In this document: positions 58,981-64,000 of the stretch, in pieces
Position numbering within the stretch: position 1 is the first letter of the stretch
Layout: each line of letters starts with the position of its first letter
From: CBDCUQ01 sp965222835
GTDB taxonomy: Bacteria; Pseudomonadota; Alphaproteobacteria; Rhizobiales; Hyphomicrobiaceae
Assembly: GCA_965222835.1 (NCBI GenBank)
Contig: CBDCUQ010000001.1
Span: 372,001-436,000, forward strand
Direction of reading: 5' to 3'
DNA length: 64,000 nt
Position numbers and translations under genes: made by a program
The notes under the pieces: generated by a model
Told to the model about the DNA's origin: nothing
The model's database searches: none
The model's input: the letters and a program-made list of their open reading frames with translations, nothing else

Positions 58981-59559
58981 ATGCCAAATAACCAAAACCA
59001 AACGGGAGGAAGCTTTCGAAAATTATGGCCCGCGGAAAAAGAAAAATTCCAGGACCACCTGCTGCGTCTGGATCAAGCGAGCCGGCGAACACGTTTTGCA
59101 CATGCTGTATCCGACGCTTTCATCGACGACTATTCAAACCATATGAGCGAATTGGGTTCGATTGTTTATGCCTATATCGAAGGAGGCGAAGTTCGCGCCG
59201 CAGCCGAGCTGAAGAAACTCGGATCTACCTGGGGACGTGACGCGGAAGCCGCATTCACGGTCGAGAGCGCATATCAGGACCGGGGGCTGGGAACGGAGCT
59301 GATGGGCCGCATCATCCGCTCCGCGCGCAATCGCGGTGTGCAGAATCTGTTCATGAGCTGCCTGCCAGAGAATTCGAAGATGCAGACCATCGCACGCAAG
59401 CACGATGCCGCGCTGCGCTTCGAATACGGTGAGGTCATCGGCGAAATCATTCCCGACGGCCCCAACTACTTCTCTTTGATGGCAGAGGCCGTCGAAGACC
59501 GTGTCGGCTACATGATGGCGGTATTCGATCTAAGTGCGAAGGATAGGAATGCCGCATAA
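58981..59559 (+). CDS. GNAT-family N-acetyltransferase
   Basis: 192 residues from ATG 58981, with GGAGG six bases upstream. The acetyl-CoA-binding motif A is 'AAFTVESAYQDRGLGTELMGRIIRSARNRGVQNLFMSCL' (Q/RxxGxG/A as QDRGLGT). The family N-terminus 'WPAEKEKFQDHLLRLDQASRRTRFAHAVSDAFIDDYSNH' resembles GNATs that sit beside sensory or energy genes. The substrate is unknown. A perfect 7-bp inverted repeat CAGGGTT/AACCCTG lies 21-45 bases upstream and could be an operator. Confidence 0.85.
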   Translation: MPNNQNQTGGSFRKLWPAEKEKFQDHLLRLDQASRRTRFAHAVSDAFIDDYSNHMSELGSIVYAYIEGGEVRAAAELKKLGSTWGRDAEAAFTVESAYQDRGLGTELMGRIIRSARNRGVQNLFMSCLPENSKMQTIARKHDAALRFEYGEVIGEIIPDGPNYFSLMAEAVEDRVGYMMAVFDLSAKDRNAA

Positions 59560-60108
59560 TACGGGCATTTCTTATCATTCGCTGTATCGGCCGACGACAA
59601 CCGGCGACACATCGGTAAGCGATTAGATTTGCAGCGTGCGAAGAGCCAACGAGTGCAAGTTGGGAATGCCCTACAGCTGAATATGCGCGTTACGGGCTTG
59701 ACGCACGCTTCGCGTTGGGCGCAAACTCGCCCTTGCCGCCGCCTCACGGGGTGAAAAACTTACCTCGATTCACTTCGTGAGACGCGGCTGCATCAGCGGT
59801 CAACTGGTAGCCTCAACCGAACCTCGATTGGCTCACACTTGGTCCCGTCGCATGCATTCGGCAGAACGCCAGATGTCCTGATGCAGCCATTTCGCCCCCG
59901 GCAAAACTGTCGGATACGAAGACGTAACTGTGCATAAATCGCGTTTCTCTGTTCGAAAGTCGGGAAAATTGCGGCCTATTCGCAACACTTCGCATGCAAT
60001 GAGTCGAATCTGTACGGTCGATTTCATTTTCACTGTCAACAAATTCGACGAAATTGATCATGTTTTTTTGTGTTCGAAATGATTCGAACTCTAGAGGGAG
60101 AGATTGAA
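59560..60108. other. Gap upstream of the histone-like gene, with palindrome
   Basis: No gene seen in about 550 bp; composition turns AT-rich after 59930. At 60072-60089 GTTCGAA-ATGA-TTCGAAC is a perfect 7-bp inverted repeat, about 20 bp before ATG 60109 and just before the AGAGGGAGA ribosome-binding site. A related TTCGAAAG lies near 59951. An operator for the downstream gene is possible. Confidence 0.45.
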
Positions 60109-60324
60109 ATGGCAAAGGCTACGAAGAAGAAGGCAAAGAGGAAAGTCGCAAAGAAGAAGGCGACTAGGAAGAAGAAGGCACCAGCTCGCAAGGCGGCCAA
60201 GAAGCCGGCTCGCAAGAAGGCTGCTAAGAAGAAGACGGCTCGCAAGACGGCTCGCAAGTCCACTCGCAAGACCGCTCGCAAGCCGGCCCGCAAGAAGGCT
60301 GCTAAGAAGCGCAGGGCCGCCTAA
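60109..60324 (+). CDS. Histone H1/Hc1-like Lys-Arg-Ala-rich protein
   Basis: 71 residues from ATG 60109 (AGAGGGAGA upstream). Almost entirely Lys, Arg, Ala and Thr in repeats such as KKAARK, TARKSTRKTARKPARK. This resembles the C-terminal tail of eukaryotic histone H1 and bacterial Hc1/AlgP-like proteins, which coat DNA non-specifically. DNA-level repeats of CGCAAG every 9-15 bases make the array prone to length change. It is AT-flanked and has its own double terminator, so it is monocistronic. Confidence 0.8.
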   Translation: MAKATKKKAKRKVAKKKATRKKKAPARKAAKKPARKKAAKKKTARKTARKSTRKTARKPARKKAAKKRRAA

Positions 60325-60369
60325 GGCCCTTCTCGCCGGCTCCAGGTTGGGCACCGGGAGCACGGCGAT

Positions 60370-60438
60370 CCCCTAAAAATAGGGGTTTTTGGAAAGATCA
60401 AGGCCGGTGACAGCGCGATGCGTCACCGGCCTTCTCTG
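60370..60438 (+). terminator. Two terminators after the histone-like gene
   Basis: First: CCCCTA-AAAA-TAGGGG followed by TTTTT (60370-60390). Second: AAGGCCGGTGAC / GTCACCGGCCTT with a 10-nt loop (60400-60433), followed by CTCTGTTTTT. On the minus strand the second hairpin could also end the sdhB transcript, whose stop lies at 60514. Confidence 0.85.
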
Positions 60439-60513
60439 TTTTTGGCAGCGCCAAACCAGGCCCATTCGCCGAACCGCCAAAACCCTTCGACAAAACCAAA
60501 TACTGAATTGCTG

Positions 60514-61293
60514 TTACACCCGGCGTTGCACCATTAATTTTTTTAATTCCGCAATTGCTTTTGCCGGAGAAAGCTCTTTTGGGCAGGCTTTTACGCAATT
60601 CATTATTGTATGGCACCGATAAAGCCGAAATGGATCCTCGAGATTGTCCAGCCGTTCACCGGTGGCCTCATCTCGCGAATCAATCACCCATCGATAAGCC
60701 TGAAGAAGCGCGGCCGGCCCCAAATACCGGTCAGAGTTCCACCAGTAGCTCGGGCACGAAGTAGAGCAACACGCACAGAGAATACATTCGTAGAGGCCAT
60801 CAAGAGATTCCCGATCGGCCTTGGATTGCTTCCACTCCTTGGGCGGGGTCGGCGTTTCGGTCTTGAGCCAAGGCTCGATCGACCGGTGCTGGGCATAGAA
60901 ATTCGTGAGATCGGGAACCAAGTCCTTTACAATGCTCAGATGCGGCAACGGCGTCACCGTGACCGGACCCGAAACCTCATCAAGGCCTTTCAGGCACGCC
61001 AAGTCGTTTGTTCCGTCGATGTTCATGGCGCAGGACCCGCAAATTCCCTCGCGGCAAGACCGCCGGAACGTCAACGTGGGGTCAATCTCATTCTTGATCT
61101 TGATGAGGGCGTCGAGAACCATGGGCCCGCACTCGTCCTCGTTGACCCAATAGGTATCGAGCCGGGGGTTCTCCTCGTCATCGGGATTCCAGCGGTAAAT
61201 CCGGAATTCGCGCCATCGGCCCTTAAGTCCCGGAGTATTCCATGTCTTGCCGGTCTTCACCCGCGACGCCTTTGGCAACCTCAGCTGAACCAT
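60514..61293 (-). CDS. sdhB: Succinate dehydrogenase iron-sulfur subunit
   Basis: 259 residues. The [2Fe-2S] Cys motif is in 'RRSCREGICGSCAMNIDG'. The [4Fe-4S]/[3Fe-4S] Cys motifs are in 'CILCACCSTSCPSYWWN' and 'CHTIMNCVKACPKELSPAKAIAELK'. It passes electrons from SdhA FAD to quinone in complex II. It lies at the end of the sdh run. The previous gene on the strand is unknown (61431-62036) rather than sdhA. Confidence 0.97.
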   Translation of the reverse strand: MVQLRLPKASRVKTGKTWNTPGLKGRWREFRIYRWNPDDEENPRLDTYWVNEDECGPMVLDALIKIKNEIDPTLTFRRSCREGICGSCAMNIDGTNDLACLKGLDEVSGPVTVTPLPHLSIVKDLVPDLTNFYAQHRSIEPWLKTETPTPPKEWKQSKADRESLDGLYECILCACCSTSCPSYWWNSDRYLGPAALLQAYRWVIDSRDEATGERLDNLEDPFRLYRCHTIMNCVKACPKELSPAKAIAELKKLMVQRRV

Positions 61294-61430
61294 GTCGTCT
61301 TGACCTTCCCGTTTAAAGCAGCAACCCGTGCCGATAGTGCCAAAGCATGCGATGACAGCAACTGTTCGAACGGCGGCGGCGCGACCTGCACACGTGACCT
61401 AACCAACCCGACACCTGCCCCTCTCGCCTC

Positions 61431-62036
61431 CTACTCAACCTTATGTGTCTTGAGTTCACGCACCAGCGCGACCAAGCGCTCCGCAACCCCGTACCCCGCC
61501 TCGACGGATGCCCCGAGCGTTGCTCGCTTCTGAATAAGCTTATTGAGCTCGTCTTGAGCCTCCCCAAAACCGTAGAACAGCTCTTCCGGCGCATTAATCT
61601 CCCCGTCCTCGACCGCACACATCACATCGAAAGCGTTTTGCGAGGCCAGAACAAGCATCGAGGCAACGTCATTCATAAGCTGGTGATAAAGACGGCTTTC
61701 ATCGGCGTCGACGCGCGGCCCGTGCACACCAAATTTCAGCGGCGACGAGCCCTGACCGCCCTCGCCGGCAAACAGCTTCGGATGCCTGTGAAAGCGCCGA
61801 AAAATCTCAGCTAGACCCAAACAACAGGTCTCAAGGTCGCGAAGCGCCGTCCCGGCCTTGCGCCGTGGACGCACGCGCTCACCGCTCCGCTCCTGCGCTA
61901 CCCAGTTGATCGTAGCAATCGACGATATCGCGCCCAATGCAGCCAGAGCGGGCAACACAATCGCAAACGGATCAGGCGCGATCCGGCTGGCACTATCCTT
62001 GTCGCCGGACGGCACTGGCTTTTTCGCTCTTTTCAT
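61431..62036 (-). CDS. Unknown protein encoded between sdhA and sdhB
   Basis: 201 residues from the ATG of MKRAKKPVPSGDKD (the longer frame to 62201 would overlap sdhA). A short hydrophobic segment (IVLPALAALGAISSIATIN, about 26-44) may anchor the protein. A helical part follows: 'ALRDLETCCLGLAEIFRRFHRHPKL', 'RLYHQLMNDVASMLVLASQNAFDVMCAVEDGEI' and 'EAQDELNKLIQKRATLGASVEAGYGVAERLVALVRELKTHKVE'. I recognise no family. Its position interrupts the usual sdhA-sdhB pair. Confidence 0.75.
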   Translation of the reverse strand: MKRAKKPVPSGDKDSASRIAPDPFAIVLPALAALGAISSIATINWVAQERSGERVRPRRKAGTALRDLETCCLGLAEIFRRFHRHPKLFAGEGGQGSSPLKFGVHGPRVDADESRLYHQLMNDVASMLVLASQNAFDVMCAVEDGEINAPEELFYGFGEAQDELNKLIQKRATLGASVEAGYGVAERLVALVRELKTHKVE

Positions 62037-62197
62037 TCCCTCGCCAGTGCTCCTAAGGCGCCCATGGCATATAGCCGAGCAGTCTTGTACCAACTGAAGG
62101 CCCCCTGCATCCGGTACAAGAGCGGTCACACTGCCAGTTGCCGACCCGCTGTGGCAATCCGATGTCGCTGGCGCACTGTGCACAACAAACCCCTCGC

Positions 62198-64000
62198 TCA
62201 ATAGACGCGCGCCTTCGGTTTGATGTACGCGATATCGTTGGTAAGCGTGCGCTCATGCACGGGCCGCCAGTCGAGACGGACTGACGCGGTGTCCGAGTCA
62301 GCAAACGCCAGCGTATGCTTCATCCAGTTGGCATCGTCCCGGTCAGGAAAATCCTCCCGCGCATGCGCCCCGCGGCTTTCCGTTCGAGCCTCAGCCCCTG
62401 TCACCGTGACCGCCGCCTGCGCGATCAGATTATCGTATTCCAGCGTCTCGATGAGATCAGAGTTCCAGACCAGCGACCGGTCCGAAACTCGAATGTCCGC
62501 CGTCTCCTTCCAGATTTCGCCGATTTTCTCCACACCTTCCTTCAAGATCGGGCCATCGCGAAACACGGCGCAATTCGACTGCATGACCTTCTGCATGCGA
62601 AGGCGGAGCTCAGCCGTAGGCGTCGCCCCATCCGCGATACGGAAGCGGTCAAGGCGCGCAACTGCGCGGTCCGTCGACTCCGAAACATCCTCCGGGTGTG
62701 CGGCCCCCTTTTCAATGGTATCGGCGCACCGCAAAGCCGCGGCCCGGCCAAACACGACGAGATCGATCAGCGAGTTGGACCCCAACCGGTTGGCACCGTG
62801 AACCGAAACACAAGCCGCCTCCCCGACCGCCATCAACCCGGGCACGACCGCGTCCGGATTGCCGTCCTTCGAAGTCAGAACCTCTCCATGATAGTTGGTC
62901 GCAATACCACCCATGTTGTAGTGGACCGTCGGCAGAACTGGAATTGCCTGACGCCTCAGGTCGACACCCGCGAACACCTTGGCACTTTCCGTAATACCGG
63001 GCAGCCGCTCGGCAAGGATCTTTGGATCCAGATGGTCCAAATGCAGGTACATGTGATCCTTCTCGGGCCCGACACCGCGGCCTTCCCGGATCTCGATGGT
63101 CATGGAGCGCGAAACGACATCGCGAGACGCCAAGTCCTTCGCGTGGGGTGCATAGCGCTCCATGAAGCGCTCGCCTTCGGAATTGGTGAGATATCCGCCT
63201 TCGCCGCGTGCGCCTTCCGTGATGAGAACACCGGCCCCATAGATCCCCGTGGGATGGAATTGGACGAACTCCATGTCCTGAAGCGGCAGCCCCGCGCGTA
63301 GCACCATGGCGTTTCCGTCACCGGTGCAAGTATGCGCCGACGTACACGAGAAATAGGCGCGCCCGTATCCGCCGGTCGCCAGGACGGTCCGCTTGGCCCG
63401 AAAACGATGCAGCGTACCGTCCTCCATCGACAATGCGATCAGGCCGCGGCACGCCCCTTCGCTATCCATGAGGAGGTCGAGGGCGAAATACTCGATGAAA
63501 AAATCCGCCGAATGCCGTAACGACTGCCCATAGAGCGTGTGCAACATAGCATGACCCGTCCGATCGGCAGCAGCACACGTCCGCTGCACAGGGGGGCCTT
63601 CGCCGAATTCGGTGTAATGGCCGCCGAAGGGGCGCTGATAGATGCGACCCTCCTCGGTACGGGTAAACGGCAATCCGTAGTGTTCGAGCTCATAGACCGC
63701 TTGCGGCGCCTCACGGCAGAGATACTCGATCGCATCCTGGTCGCCGAGCCAGTCCGACCCCTTAACGGTGTCGTACATATGCCAGCGCCAGTTGTCGGGC
63801 CCCATATTGCCCAAAGAGGCCGCGATACCGCCCTGCGCCGCCACCGTATGCGACCGCGTTGGAAAGACCTTCGTCACGCACGCCGTCTTAAGACCGGCTT
63901 CGGCCGACCCGAGCGTCGCTCTAAGGCCCGCACCACCCGCACCCACCACGACCACGTCGTAGGTATGGTCGATAATCGGGTAGGCTTTTCCATGAATTGC
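62198..64000 (-). CDS. sdhA: Succinate dehydrogenase flavoprotein subunit (5' end outside window)
   Basis: About 600 residues present; the frame runs through the right edge with 'GKAYPIIDHTYDVVVVGAGG', so the N-terminal residues and start are missing. FAD-binding 'VVVVGAGGAGLRATLGSAEAGL', the covalent-flavin His motif 'VFPTRSHTVAAQGGIAASLGN', the catalytic-site segments 'FHPTGIYGAGVLITEGARGEGGYL' and 'NYHGEVL', and the C-terminal 'HTLAFADSDTASVRLDWRPV'. It oxidises succinate to fumarate. sdhC and sdhD are expected outside the window to the right. Confidence 0.97.
   Translation of the reverse strand, partial: AIHGKAYPIIDHTYDVVVVGAGGAGLRATLGSAEAGLKTACVTKVFPTRSHTVAAQGGIAASLGNMGPDNWRWHMYDTVKGSDWLGDQDAIEYLCREAPQAVYELEHYGLPFTRTEEGRIYQRPFGGHYTEFGEGPPVQRTCAAADRTGHAMLHTLYGQSLRHSADFFIEYFALDLLMDSEGACRGLIALSMEDGTLHRFRAKRTVLATGGYGRAYFSCTSAHTCTGDGNAMVLRAGLPLQDMEFVQFHPTGIYGAGVLITEGARGEGGYLTNSEGERFMERYAPHAKDLASRDVVSRSMTIEIREGRGVGPEKDHMYLHLDHLDPKILAERLPGITESAKVFAGVDLRRQAIPVLPTVHYNMGGIATNYHGEVLTSKDGNPDAVVPGLMAVGEAACVSVHGANRLGSNSLIDLVVFGRAAALRCADTIEKGAAHPEDVSESTDRAVARLDRFRIADGATPTAELRLRMQKVMQSNCAVFRDGPILKEGVEKIGEIWKETADIRVSDRSLVWNSDLIETLEYDNLIAQAAVTVTGAEARTESRGAHAREDFPDRDDANWMKHTLAFADSDTASVRLDWRPVHERTLTNDIAYIKPKARVY

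Noticed and set aside
1..64000. CRISPR array, tRNA or rRNA genes
   Set aside because: I looked for regularly spaced identical repeats, T-loop signatures with matching stems, and conserved rRNA sequence. None was found apart from chance T-loop-like strings inside coding genes.

Overview
The window is chromosomal DNA from an alphaproteobacterium, most likely a Hyphomicrobiales (Rhizobiales) member close to Hyphomicrobium/Filomicrobium. I infer this from the high-GC coding style, the TCA run mdh-sucC-sucD-sucA-sucB-lpd with zapE upstream, the alphaproteobacterial porin, the CtrA-type box ahead of xerC and the long helix-hairpin-helix tail on a ribosomal protein. The placement comes from family knowledge, not from a database search. 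Both edges cut genes: the 3' end of gpmA on the left and the 5' end of sdhA on the right.

Layout. 1-5.6 kb: gpmA end, leuB, a Spy/CpxP-like periplasmic protein with its two-component system, and a CapA-type protein. 5.65-7.1 kb: a small AT-richer island holding one GSU2403-type nucleotidyltransferase-fold gene, inserted at the 3' end of ubiB and bounded by a duplicated ubiB tail. 7.1-17 kb: ubiB, a GyrI-like protein, a CHASE4 hybrid histidine kinase with a REC protein, a membrane protein and a class A penicillin-binding protein. 17-20 kb: a dispersed repeat, an FNR-like box and terminator, an Ntn-hydrolase-like gene, and a second nucleotidyltransferase gene preceded by two 31-nt palindromic units. 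20-33 kb: SDR, dsbB, yqaA, hemW, trxB, hydrolase, radC, map, a fused ribosomal protein L19, small secreted proteins and a porin. 33-40 kb: accessory region with a thioredoxin lipoprotein, a retron-type reverse transcriptase fused to a TIR domain with a candidate msr-msd RNA, a second truncated TIR gene, a TadG/VWA protein and an ARPP-1/DUF6569 protein. 40-47.5 kb: priA, transaldolase, HU, SulP transporter, xerC. 47.5-64 kb: TCA-cycle genes lpd, sucB, sucA, sucD, a small membrane protein, sucC, mdh, zapE, then a GNAT, a histone-like Lys/Arg-rich protein, sdhB, an unknown gene and sdhA.

How they work together. The right third is central carbon metabolism: malate dehydrogenase, succinyl-CoA synthetase, the 2-oxoglutarate dehydrogenase complex (E1, E2, E3) and succinate dehydrogenase. 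The left end is an envelope-stress module (Spy-like protein plus response regulator and kinase). The most interesting content is the presumed anti-phage retron at 34.3-36.15 kb, in which reverse transcriptase and TIR effector are one polypeptide and the non-coding RNA can be seen as a 12-bp a1/a2 repeat enclosing a perfect 15-bp hairpin. Next come the two nucleotidyltransferase islands, each lying at the 3' end of a housekeeping gene and each with palindromic control sequence at its start.
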